Assembly: GCA_041685075.1 (NCBI GenBank)
Contig: JAWLGN010000350.1
Coordinates: 1 to 5,148, forward strand
Direction of reading: 5' to 3'
Source of the DNA: JAMCRM01 sp041685075
GTDB lineage: Bacteria; Acidobacteriota; Terriglobia; Bryobacterales; Bryobacteraceae
Length of the DNA stretch: 5,148 bases
In this document: one piece after another, positions 1 through 5,148 of the stretch
How the letters are laid out: the number at the start of each line of letters is the position of its first letter
Numbering within the stretch: position 1 is the first letter of the stretch
Translations under genes and position numbers: made by a program
The notes under the pieces: model-generated
What the model saw: only the letters and a program-made list of their open reading frames with translations
Databases searched by the model: none
What the model was told of the DNA's origin: nothing

Positions 1-32
1 TCAGGAACGTAGGGGCGGTAGCCCTTGGGCAT
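1..32 (-). CDS. IS1182-like transposase, N-terminal fragment (10 codons)
   Basis: Reading leftward from an ATG at 32-30, the sequence encodes MPKGYRPYVP followed by a partial GA- codon (Asp or Glu). From memory of the family, IS1182-type DDE transposases commonly start with a short basic stretch, then (F/Y)RPYxP(D/E)Q, leading into a conserved LPPSLxxWLPEDHLA region. The match is good for so few residues. The body of the gene, including the catalytic DDE residues, lies outside the window. No Shine-Dalgarno sequence precedes the ATG. A consensus -10 box ends five bases before it, so a leaderless transcript is possible. The identification rests on ten residues plus the break in the adjacent gene. 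Confidence 0.6.
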   Translation of the reverse strand, partial: MPKGYRPYVP

Positions 33-60
33 AGAACATTATATATCGATTATGTTCTAT
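31..60. repeat. Perfect 9 bp inverted repeat over the transposase start
   Basis: The arms are ATAGAACAT (31-39) and ATGTTCTAT (52-60), separated by 12 bases. Two further A-T pairs form after a single T-T mismatch. A weaker outer pairing exists between GGGC (27-30) and GCCC (65-68), with a TTGT bulge. On the transposase strand the distal arm ends on the AT of the ATG. A transcript reading in from the neighbouring gene could therefore fold and hide the start codon. As DNA it could also be an operator overlapping the TATAAT box. The dyad is seen directly; its role is inferred. Confidence 0.6.
38..43 (-). promoter_or_regulatory. Candidate -10 box of the transposase gene
   Basis: The minus strand reads TATAAT, a perfect sigma-70 -10 hexamer, followed by five bases (GTTCT) and then the ATG. 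If used, transcription would begin at or next to the start codon. At 17-18 bp spacing the -35 position holds only GCACAA or GGCACA (61-67), a poor match. The promoter is therefore either weak or dependent on the dyad around it. Confidence 0.35.
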
Positions 61-397
61 TTGTGCCCACGAGTTGAATACTCAGACAGGCTCCTAGGAT
101 CCAAGACTCGACCTCGTGAACGGCGACCCGAAACAGAAGGTTTGGATGCTTTCCTCTCGGGAGCCAATCTGCTATCATTTGAGCAGGACATTCACAGCTA
201 TCAAGATCCGTAAGTACGATAAAGGGTGTTCCTTTTGACGCACTATTCCACCCATGGACAGTTCTGCGAAGATAACCAGATCCCCCGCGACGATACGCCA
301 TGCCAACACAGTAGCGCTTCGTCTCGGCAAGTATCCTGATGAGCGTGATCTCGCTGAGTTCATCCTCAGTTGCCAAATTAACGGGTATCAGAGTCAT
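50..397 (-). pseudogene. Small Toprim-like partner protein, truncated by IS insertion
   Basis: The open frame has 115 codons, but only about 101 (397 down to 95) look native. The last 14 residues are read from IS DNA and end at a TAA inside the IS dyad. Visible features are an early acidic TEDELSE segment (residues 10-16), a hydrophobic strand with DxD (FIVLTDLD, D64 and D66), and a conserved-looking VAVHEVESWIL block (91-101). Acidic Glu plus DxD, followed by an E-x-E-x-W block, resembles the small Toprim-fold proteins found beside AAA ATPases (DUF4276 or RloB-like), which as I recall are usually about 200 residues. About half is therefore missing. The gene overlaps the upstream ATPase by ATGA (394-397), implying coupled translation. 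Family assignment is tentative; the truncation is better supported. Loss of function is inferred. Confidence 0.6.
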
Positions 398-1539
398 TCA
401 AACAGGTCGAGTTGTCCCAAATTCGACGGTGTTGTCCGCGGCAAAACCACGTCCGCAACACTCAATCCTGCTTCTAGCAAGCTACGAACTTCATCAATAG
501 ACGAGGCACGTTCGACTATGGTGCCCTCCTTCTCTGGTCGTAGAATAATGACTTCCTCCCCGCTGATACTCTTTTCCGAAAGAAGATCGCCACTATGTGT
601 GCTAACAAAGATCTGACGCTTGCGTTTTCTCTGCACTCGATAGAATAAAGCGGGCAACTTGGCAACAATGCCCGAATGCAGAGAAAGTTCGGGCTCTTCG
701 AGAAGTAGGGGAGCGTCGCCTTCCAGCAAAGACCAGAATAGACCAATAAGACGCAATGTGCCATCTGAGAACTGATCCTCGCGTTGTCTGCCGGCGTTCG
801 GTCGCCAGTGCTCATAGGTTGCTTCCAGATGCGGGATTCCGGTCTCGTCTCTAGTATCAGTGAGACCTCTTAGCTGGGGCACGGCTTCGCTGAGTGCCGC
901 TTCGATTCTTTTGAGTCGTGATCTGCGAGTCTTTTCCGGCGTCTTTACTACGAGTTCCAAAAAATTCCTGCCATAAGGGTCTTCGGGAATGTTCGGGCCC
1001 TGAAAAGCTTCCGGATGCCTCAGTAGCTGAGGAACCAAATGTAAGTAACGGACGGACTCAAAAAACTTGGCTACATCGCGAAAATCAGCGTTCGAGTTAA
1101 TCTGCTCCAAATGTGTTTGGGTCAACCGCTCTTCATCGATCTCATCGTCAGCATCCGGGCGCTCGCGGATAAGCGTACTGCCCTTCCATATCTTCTCGAA
1201 TCGAAGAATTGGTTGGCGGTACCCACGGACCTGCTGAGTAATACCGATGCTGTAGCGCCATGATGGTGTGAAGCCATCTTCTGAAAGTACGACCTCTATC
1301 TCAACATCAGGCTCTTTCCTGGCCGCTAGGCAACGAACCTTCGACAGACCGCCGCGCTGAACCATGGCCCGCTGAAGGCCACCGCCGGGCTTTGCTATGT
1401 CTCGAAGAAATCGGAACACGTCAAGGAGATTCGACTTCCCTGAAGCGTTGGGGCCAATGACGAAAACCCGCTCGGTGAACTGAACATCAACGGAGCGGAA
1501 GTTTCGCCAATTCTTCAGTTTCAGCCCAGAAATAATCAT
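394..1539 (-). CDS. SMC/RecF-like AAA family ATPase (AAA_21 type)
   Basis: The 381-residue protein is intact. The N-terminus (ISGLKLKNWRNF) is the first strand typical of RecF/SMC-like ATPases. Walker A is GPNASGKS (29-36). An ABC-type signature FSDGT lies at 257-261. Walker B is PLLLEEPE, with the catalytic glutamate pair at 281-282, followed by an LSLH D-loop region. The switch histidine is in VSTHSGDLL (H315). Between Walker A and the signature is a roughly 200-residue insert with charged, partly helical stretches, too short for a full SMC coiled coil. No Toprim or nuclease domain follows the head, unlike OLD or GajA, so the downstream overlapping gene may supply the effector. The start is supported by AGGTGA (1543-1548), three bases before the ATG. 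GC is near 50% against a much richer neighbourhood, suggesting transfer. ATPase activity is very likely; a defence role is inferred from architecture. Confidence 0.92.
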   Translation of the reverse strand: MIISGLKLKNWRNFRSVDVQFTERVFVIGPNASGKSNLLDVFRFLRDIAKPGGGLQRAMVQRGGLSKVRCLAARKEPDVEIEVVLSEDGFTPSWRYSIGITQQVRGYRQPILRFEKIWKGSTLIRERPDADDEIDEERLTQTHLEQINSNADFRDVAKFFESVRYLHLVPQLLRHPEAFQGPNIPEDPYGRNFLELVVKTPEKTRRSRLKRIEAALSEAVPQLRGLTDTRDETGIPHLEATYEHWRPNAGRQREDQFSDGTLRLIGLFWSLLEGDAPLLLEEPELSLHSGIVAKLPALFYRVQRKRKRQIFVSTHSGDLLSEKSISGEEVIILRPEKEGTIVERASSIDEVRSLLEAGLSVADVVLPRTTPSNLGQLDLFE

Positions 1540-1553
1540 TTATCACCTATTCT

Positions 1554-1582
1554 AGCGCCTGCGCTTAATTGTACAAAAGCGC
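1554..1582. promoter_or_regulatory. Nested dyads upstream of the ATPase gene
   Basis: AGCGC (1554-1558) can pair with GCGCT (1561-1565). Alternatively GCGCTT (1561-1566) can pair with AAGCGC (1577-1582) around the 8 bp palindrome TTGTACAA (1569-1576). The minus strand also contains TACAAT (1573-1568), a possible -10 box for the ATPase gene, with no convincing -35. The region lies 15-43 bases before the ATPase start and could be its promoter/operator. Short arms in mixed-composition DNA can arise by chance. Confidence 0.2.
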
Positions 1583-1611
1583 GACGGCAGCGAATAAACC
1601 CTCTGCAGTCG
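1573..1611 (-). terminator. Candidate intrinsic terminator after the sulfatase-HIT operon
   Basis: On the minus strand, 24 bases after the HIT stop codon, CGACTGCAG (1611-1603) pairs with CTGCCGTCG (1590-1582). This gives a 9 bp stem with one mismatch and a 12-base loop. CGC and then four T residues follow. Position and strand suit termination of the HIT gene before the foreign ATPase cassette. The T tract is short and offset from the stem, so strength is uncertain. Confidence 0.35.
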
Positions 1612-1634
1612 GGCGCCTTCCTAACCTGTCGTGA

Positions 1635-2066
1635 TCATTGTCGCTCTGTATCCTGGTCTTCCAGCGCCTCGCGCAGCCGCGCCGCCACCGCCTCCATCTC
1701 CGCCTTGCTCCCGTACTTCGTCCGCGGCCAGAAGAAGCCCCGCAACCCGTCCTTCTTCTTCCGCGGCACCACGTGCACATGCAGGTGCGGCACCGACTGG
1801 CTCACCCGGTTATTGATCGCCACGAACGATCCCTCCGCTCCCAGCGCCGTCTCCATCGCCCGCGCCAGCCGCTGCGCCGTGCCGAACAGCGGCTCCAGCA
1901 TCTCCCGCGGCAGATCCATCAGGGTCTCGTAGTGGGCCCGCGGCACCAGCAGCGTGTGCCCCGGAAACAGCGGGCGCGCATCCAGGAACGCCACGCAGCG
2001 CTCGTCCTCCCATACCACGGCGCCGTGGTCTTCGCCCGCCGCAATCCGGCAGAAGGCGCACGTCAT
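1635..2066 (-). CDS. HIT-family nucleotide hydrolase/transferase
   Basis: The 143-residue protein has the family's full compact length. The HIT signature HLHVHVV lies at 94-100, with H96 as the expected nucleophile that forms a nucleotidyl intermediate. The N-terminal CAFC (C3, C6), H45 and the first histidine of the signature (H94) match the zinc site of many bacterial HIT proteins. The segment VAFLDARPLFPGHTLLVPRAH (split here as VAFLDARPLF and PGHTLLVPRAH) is the usual nucleotide-binding core. Likely substrates are AMP-linked small molecules such as Ap4A or AMP-amidates; the specific one cannot be read from sequence. The enzyme should be cytoplasmic. Its ATG overlaps the sulfatase stop (ATGA, 2063-2066), so the two are probably one transcript. 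The frame stays open far upstream through the sulfatase gene, but the family N-terminus CxxC fixes this start. Confidence 0.93.
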   Translation of the reverse strand: MTCAFCRIAAGEDHGAVVWEDERCVAFLDARPLFPGHTLLVPRAHYETLMDLPREMLEPLFGTAQRLARAMETALGAEGSFVAINNRVSQSVPHLHVHVVPRKKKDGLRGFFWPRTKYGSKAEMEAVAARLREALEDQDTERQ

Positions 2067-3472
2067 GCCGGGTCTCTCCACGCCGCGTCGCGCCGCCAGC
2101 GGCCCAGCGCCTCCGTCCACGCGCGCCGGCGTTCCCTGAGCGCCGCCACCTGCCCCGCCATCTGCGCCTCGCCCGCCAGGTTGCGCTCCTCCAGCGGATC
2201 GCTCCGCAGGTCGTAGACCTCCTCCCGCACCGGCTGGGCATCGATGTACCGGATATACTTCCACCGCTCCGTGCGAATGCCCTCCGAGCGCGGGATCCGC
2301 CCCTTGTACTCGAAGTGGTGCTCGTAGAACCACTCCCGCCGCCACGCCGGACTGCCCGCGCCCAGCAGCGGTATCAGGCTCCGCCCCTGCATCCCCGCCG
2401 GCGCCCGCAGCCCCGCCAGCTCCAGCATCGTCGGGGCCAGGTCGATGTTCAGGCTCATCTCGCGTCGCCGCCTTCCGCCCCCGGGCCGCCGCGGATCGTA
2501 CACCACCAGCGGCGTGCGGATGGATTCCTCGTACGCCAGCCACTTGTCCGCCATCCCGCGCTCCCCCAGAAAGTAGCCGTTGTCGGACGTAAAGATGATG
2601 ACCGTGTTCTCCGCGCAACCCGCCTCCGCCAGCGCTTCGAGGATCCGTCCCACCGCCATGTCCACCCCGGTGATCAGCCGGTAGTAGCCCTTCACCATCT
2701 CCTGGTAGCGTTCCGGCGAATCGAACCGCCATCCCCACCGGTTGCGCCCCTCGCTCGCCCGGAGAAACTCCGGCTGCCGCTCGAAGTACTCCGGCGCTGC
2801 CGTCTTCGGCACCGGCACTTTCACATCGCTGTACAGCGTCTCGAGCGCCGGATCGTACAGGTACTGCCGCGGGTCGGGGTCTTGCGCGTGCGGAGCCTTG
2901 AAGCTTACCGAGAGGCAAAACGGCCGCTCCGGCCGGCTCCCGCGGATGAACTCCACCGCCTGCCGCCCTATCGTCGAGGTCAGGTGCTCGCCCCCCTCGC
3001 GCTCGAAATACCGCCCCTGTCCCGGAAATCCCCGCCAGTAGTCGAAACGGTCCGCCGGCATCGCATTTCCGACCCCGTACTTCCCGATGAAGCCCGTGCG
3101 GTAGCCCGCCTCGCGGAGCAGCGCCGGGTAGCTGCGCTCGAAATCCACCGGCTTCAGCGGCGTCGCGAAATCGTGAATCCCGTGGCAGCGCGCATACAGC
3201 CCCGTGAAGATGCTCGCCCGGCTGGTCATGCAAATCGACGTGGTCACGAAATTCCGCTCGAACACCACGCCCTGCGCCGCCAGCCGGTCCACGTTGGGCG
3301 TGCGGATCACCGGGTTCCCCATGCACCCCAGCGCGTCCCACCGCTGATCGTCGGTCAGGAGGAAGACGATATTCGGCCTCGCGGCCTTACCTGCTGCCGC
3401 CCGCAACACCGCCGGCGCGCCCGCCGCGCCCAGCAGAAACCGCCGCCGGCTGCCTCGTCCGTTCGAATCCAT
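2063..3472 (-). CDS. Tat-exported type I (formylglycine) sulfatase
   Basis: The 469-residue protein starts with a twin-arginine signal (SRRRFLLGAAG, residues 8-18) and an Ala-rich stretch, consistent with folded export to the periplasm or surface. Metal and active-site residues of the alkaline-phosphatase-like sulfatase fold follow in order: D41 and D42 in LLTDDQR, the modifiable C81 in CMTSRASIFTG with R85, K131 in GKYGVG, H195 in KAPH, D297 and N298 in SDNG, and K310 in DKWLAYEESIR. It should hydrolyse sulfate esters, probably from polysaccharide or similar organic sulfates, after C81 is converted to formylglycine by an FGE or anSME enzyme not encoded here. Two positions differ from the textbook pattern: Thr instead of Pro/Ala at C+2, and GKYG rather than GKWH. 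No clear Shine-Dalgarno precedes the ATG. Substrate is unknown. Confidence 0.95.
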   Translation of the reverse strand: MDSNGRGSRRRFLLGAAGAPAVLRAAAGKAARPNIVFLLTDDQRWDALGCMGNPVIRTPNVDRLAAQGVVFERNFVTTSICMTSRASIFTGLYARCHGIHDFATPLKPVDFERSYPALLREAGYRTGFIGKYGVGNAMPADRFDYWRGFPGQGRYFEREGGEHLTSTIGRQAVEFIRGSRPERPFCLSVSFKAPHAQDPDPRQYLYDPALETLYSDVKVPVPKTAAPEYFERQPEFLRASEGRNRWGWRFDSPERYQEMVKGYYRLITGVDMAVGRILEALAEAGCAENTVIIFTSDNGYFLGERGMADKWLAYEESIRTPLVVYDPRRPGGGRRRREMSLNIDLAPTMLELAGLRAPAGMQGRSLIPLLGAGSPAWRREWFYEHHFEYKGRIPRSEGIRTERWKYIRYIDAQPVREEVYDLRSDPLEERNLAGEAQMAGQVAALRERRRAWTEALGRWRRDAAWRDPA

Positions 3473-3483
3473 GCAGCTATCTT

Positions 3484-3513
3484 AGGACAACCCGCGCTCC
3501 AATCCGACATAAT
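3484..3513 (+). promoter_or_regulatory. Candidate promoter for larC-metG in the divergent gap
   Basis: The 49 bp gap (3473-3521) must carry start signals for both directions. On the plus strand AGGACA (3484-3489, four of six matches to TTGACA) is followed after 18 bp by CATAAT (3508-3513). This places the transcript start close to the GTG at 3522. No equally good promoter is seen for the sulfatase on the minus strand. The matches are modest. Confidence 0.25.
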
Positions 3514-3521
3514 GAAAGTTC

Positions 3522-4682
3522 GTGGCCACCATCTGCTACCTCGACGCATTCTCAGGCATCGCCGGCGATATGCTGGTTGCCGCCCTTGCCGACGCCGGAG
3601 CCGACCCCGCGCGCATCACCGCCGCGCTGGACGGCCTGGGCACCGGCGCCACCGTCTCCTTTGAGAAGGTTAAGCGCGCCGGCATCGCCGCCACCGCCTT
3701 CCGCGTCCACTGCGGCCACCAGCACGGCCACCGCCACCTGCCCCACATTCTCGAGATCATCGAGCGCGCCGATCTCACCCCGCGCGCCCGGCGCGATGCC
3801 GCGGCCGTCTTCCGCCGCCTCGCCGAGGCCGAAGCCGCCGTCCACGGTGTCCCCGTCGAAAAGGTGCACTTCCACGAAGTCGGCGCCGCCGATTCCATCG
3901 CCGATATCGTGGGCGCCTGCGTCGCCTTCGACCTGCTGGGCATCGACGCCATCGTCAGCTCGCCCCTCAACGTCGGCTCCGGCACCGCCCACACCGAGCA
4001 CGGCCTGCTGCCGGTCCCCGCGCCCGCCACCGCCGCGCTGCTCACCGGCAAGCCGGTCTACTCCCGGGGGCCCGCCGTCGAACTCACCACCCCCACCGGC
4101 GCCGCACTCGCCGTCACCCTGGCCTCGGAATTCGGCCCCCTCCCCCCCATGGAGATCGCCCGCTCCGGCTACGGCGCCGGCACCTACGACTTCCCCGAAC
4201 ACGCCAACCTCCTGCGCGTCATCATCGGGAAGACCACCGCCGCGCCGGAGGCCGTCACCGTCACGGTCATCGAGGCCAACATCGACGATCTCAGTCCCGA
4301 AGTGGCCGCCTACGCCGTCGAGCGCCTCTTCGACGCCGGCGCGCTCGACGTCACGCTCCAGCCCGTGCAGATGAAAAAGGGCCGCCCCGGCCTGCTGCTC
4401 AGCGTCATCGCCCGCCCGGAAACGCGCGAGGAGCTGGCCGCCCTCGTCTTTGCCGAAACCTCCACCTTCGGGCTGCGCATGTATGCCGCCGAACGCCGCG
4501 TGCAGCAGCGCCGCTGGGTGGATGTCCGCACCCCTCACGGCAACGTGCGGATGAAAATCTCCGGGGAAGGCTGGTACGCCCCCGAGTACGAGGATTGCCG
4601 CCGCCTGGCCCACGAAACTGGCGTCCCACTCAAGGAAATTCTTGCGGAAGCTGTCCGCGCCTATCTTAGTAACGCAAAATGA
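3522..4682 (+). CDS. larC: LarC, nickel-insertion enzyme for the nickel-pincer nucleotide cofactor
   Basis: The 386-residue protein matches the LarC (DUF111) family. LarC uses CTP to insert nickel into the pyridinium-3,5-bisthiocarboxylate mononucleotide made by LarB and LarE, giving the cofactor of lactate racemase and related LarA enzymes. Landmarks are the N-terminal YLDAFSGIAGDM (6-17), a His-rich metal-binding stretch HQHGHRHLPH (66-75), HFHEVGAADSIADI (116-129), NVGSGTAHTEHG (150-161), ELTTPTGAA (187-195), and the C-terminal domain with EANIDDLSPE (251-260) and MKKGRPG (284-290). In Lactobacillus plantarum the gene is read as LarC1/LarC2 through a frameshift. Here both parts are one uninterrupted frame. 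The start is GTG, directly after an in-frame TGA at 3513-3515, with only a weak GAAAG before it. larA, larB and larE are not in the window. Its end overlaps metG by ATGA. Confidence 0.95.
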   Translation: MATICYLDAFSGIAGDMLVAALADAGADPARITAALDGLGTGATVSFEKVKRAGIAATAFRVHCGHQHGHRHLPHILEIIERADLTPRARRDAAAVFRRLAEAEAAVHGVPVEKVHFHEVGAADSIADIVGACVAFDLLGIDAIVSSPLNVGSGTAHTEHGLLPVPAPATAALLTGKPVYSRGPAVELTTPTGAALAVTLASEFGPLPPMEIARSGYGAGTYDFPEHANLLRVIIGKTTAAPEAVTVTVIEANIDDLSPEVAAYAVERLFDAGALDVTLQPVQMKKGRPGLLLSVIARPETREELAALVFAETSTFGLRMYAAERRVQQRRWVDVRTPHGNVRMKISGEGWYAPEYEDCRRLAHETGVPLKEILAEAVRAYLSNAK

Positions 4683-5148
4683 AATACTATCTCACCACTC
4701 CGCTCTATTACGTGAATGCCGCCCCGCACATAGGGCACGCTTACACCACCATCGTGGCGGATGTTATTCGCCGCTTCCAGCACATGCAGGGCCGCCGGGC
4801 CGTGATGTTCACCGGCACCGACGAGCACGGCCAGAAGGTCGAGCGCGCCGCCCGGCAGGCGGGCCTCACCCCCGAGGAGTACACCACCCGCATCGCCGGC
4901 GAGTTCTCCCGCCAGTGGAAGGAGTTCGGCCTCCAGGTGGACCGCACCATCCGCACCACCGACCCCCGCCACCACCGCACCGTCCAGCGCCTCTTCCAGC
5001 TCTGCAAGCAGAACGGCTACATCTACAAGGGTTCCTATACCGGCCAATACTGCACCTACGACGAACTCTACGTCACCGATGCCAAGCCCGGCGACCCCTG
5101 TCCCGATTGCGGCCGCCCCACCGAAACCGTCACCGAGGAGAACTACTT
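4679..5148 (+). CDS. metG: Methionyl-tRNA synthetase, N-terminal part (runs off the right edge)
   Basis: The first 156 codons are present. The class I signature PHIGH (16-20) and the conserved GTDEHGQK (46-53) identify a methionine-type synthetase, which charges tRNA-Met in the cytoplasm. The connective zinc-knuckle region includes QYCTYDE (C125) and CPDCG (C141, C144). The first half of the knuckle is CTYD, with Asp where a second Cys or His is found in several homologues, so zinc would be held by three cysteines plus possibly D128 or not at all. The ATG lies inside the larC stop (ATGA, 4679-4682), making metG the downstream cistron of larC. The anticodon-binding domain and KMSKS loop lie outside the window. 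Confidence 0.97.
   Translation, partial: MKYYLTTPLYYVNAAPHIGHAYTTIVADVIRRFQHMQGRRAVMFTGTDEHGQKVERAARQAGLTPEEYTTRIAGEFSRQWKEFGLQVDRTIRTTDPRHHRTVQRLFQLCKQNGYIYKGSYTGQYCTYDELYVTDAKPGDPCPDCGRPTETVTEENY

Larger units (their letters stand above)
1..93 (-). mobile_element. End of an insertion sequence, probably IS1182-like (partial)
   Basis: This is inferred as the terminal part of an insertion sequence running off the left edge. On the minus strand a transposase-like reading frame begins at base 32. Upstream of it is a short non-coding leader, and the protein similarity of the neighbouring gene stops at about base 95. The likely terminal repeat begins at base 93 and reads GAGCCTGTCTGAGTATTC inward on the minus strand. 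The tetranucleotide CTAG at 94-97 sits immediately outside and could be the target site or its duplication. The other IS end is outside the window, so neither the exact tip nor a target duplication can be confirmed. Confidence 0.6.

Noticed and set aside
31..60. The palindrome resembles a dif/cer-type Xer site (11 bp arms, 8 bp spacer, TTATGTT in the right arm)
   Set aside because: The left arm departs from Xer consensus, the outer arms are a simple dyad, and the position directly on a transposase start explains it better as IS leader structure.
25..213. 62-codon plus-strand frame across the IS edge
   Set aside because: It crosses the inferred IS junction and runs antisense to both the transposase leader and the truncated gene, with no sign of conservation.
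254..616. 120-codon plus-strand frame across the ATPase/small-gene junction
   Set aside because: It is antisense to two better-supported overlapping genes, has no ribosome site or motif, and spans their junction.
1635..3341. One long minus-strand frame that could suggest a 568-residue fusion ending in the HIT domain
   Set aside because: The upstream part is the out-of-frame shadow of the sulfatase, rich in Gly, Ala and Arg with no domain character. The HIT protein has a proper start with its CxxC at 2066.
2315..3664. 449-codon plus-strand frame across the sulfatase
   Set aside because: It is Arg/Pro-rich shadow coding with no recognisable motif, opposite a sulfatase with a complete active site.
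4300..4420. Possible programmed frameshift in larC near MKKGRPG, as in lactobacilli
   Set aside because: The frame is continuous through both LarC parts here, so no shift is needed.
3552..4613. 353-codon open frame antisense to larC
   Set aside because: Very GC-rich codons remove stop codons on the opposite strand. The translation is Gly/Ala/Asp-rich low-complexity, while larC on the plus strand has clear family motifs.
1..5148. CRISPR arrays, tRNA or rRNA genes
   Set aside because: No spaced direct repeats or cloverleaf-like segments were seen. All stretches over 100 bases are covered by protein-coding frames or the IS end.

Overview
The window joins two kinds of DNA. From about 1560 to the end it is very GC-rich chromosomal DNA (one sampled 60-base stretch inside larC is about 80% GC) with ordinary housekeeping and accessory-metabolism genes. 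From 1 to about 1540 it is much closer to 50% GC and carries a two-gene ATPase/effector-like cassette broken by the end of an insertion sequence. High GC, a Tat-exported sulfatase, an intact one-piece larC and an IS1182-type transposase start together suggest a soil Acidobacteriota lineage such as Solibacter/Bryobacter. That placement is inferred from gene content and style, not from a marker gene.

Layout. Bases 1-93 look like the end of an insertion sequence. The first ten codons of its transposase run off the left edge on the minus strand. It interrupts a small minus-strand gene (50-397) whose native reading survives for about 101 codons. That gene overlaps by 4 bp the end of an intact SMC/RecF-like AAA ATPase (394-1539, minus). 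An ATPase followed by a small Toprim-like partner resembles known phage-defence cassettes, but the pair is not one I can name. Bases 1540-1634 hold a candidate terminator, small dyads and the composition change. Next, on the minus strand, a Tat-secreted type I sulfatase (2063-3472) is followed, with a 4 bp overlap, by a HIT-family nucleotide hydrolase (1635-2066). A 49 bp divergent gap separates the sulfatase from a plus-strand pair: larC, the nickel-insertion enzyme for the nickel-pincer cofactor (GTG start, 3522-4682), overlapping by 4 bp the start of methionyl-tRNA synthetase (4679 to the right edge, incomplete).

All three gene pairs use the same ATGA stop/start overlap, so each is probably co-transcribed and translationally coupled. 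The most interesting part is the left third: a compact, compositionally foreign ATPase plus Toprim-like module whose second gene appears to have been inactivated by an IS. The transposase start also lies in an unusual arrangement, with a consensus -10 box five bases before the ATG and a perfect 9 bp dyad ending on the start codon.
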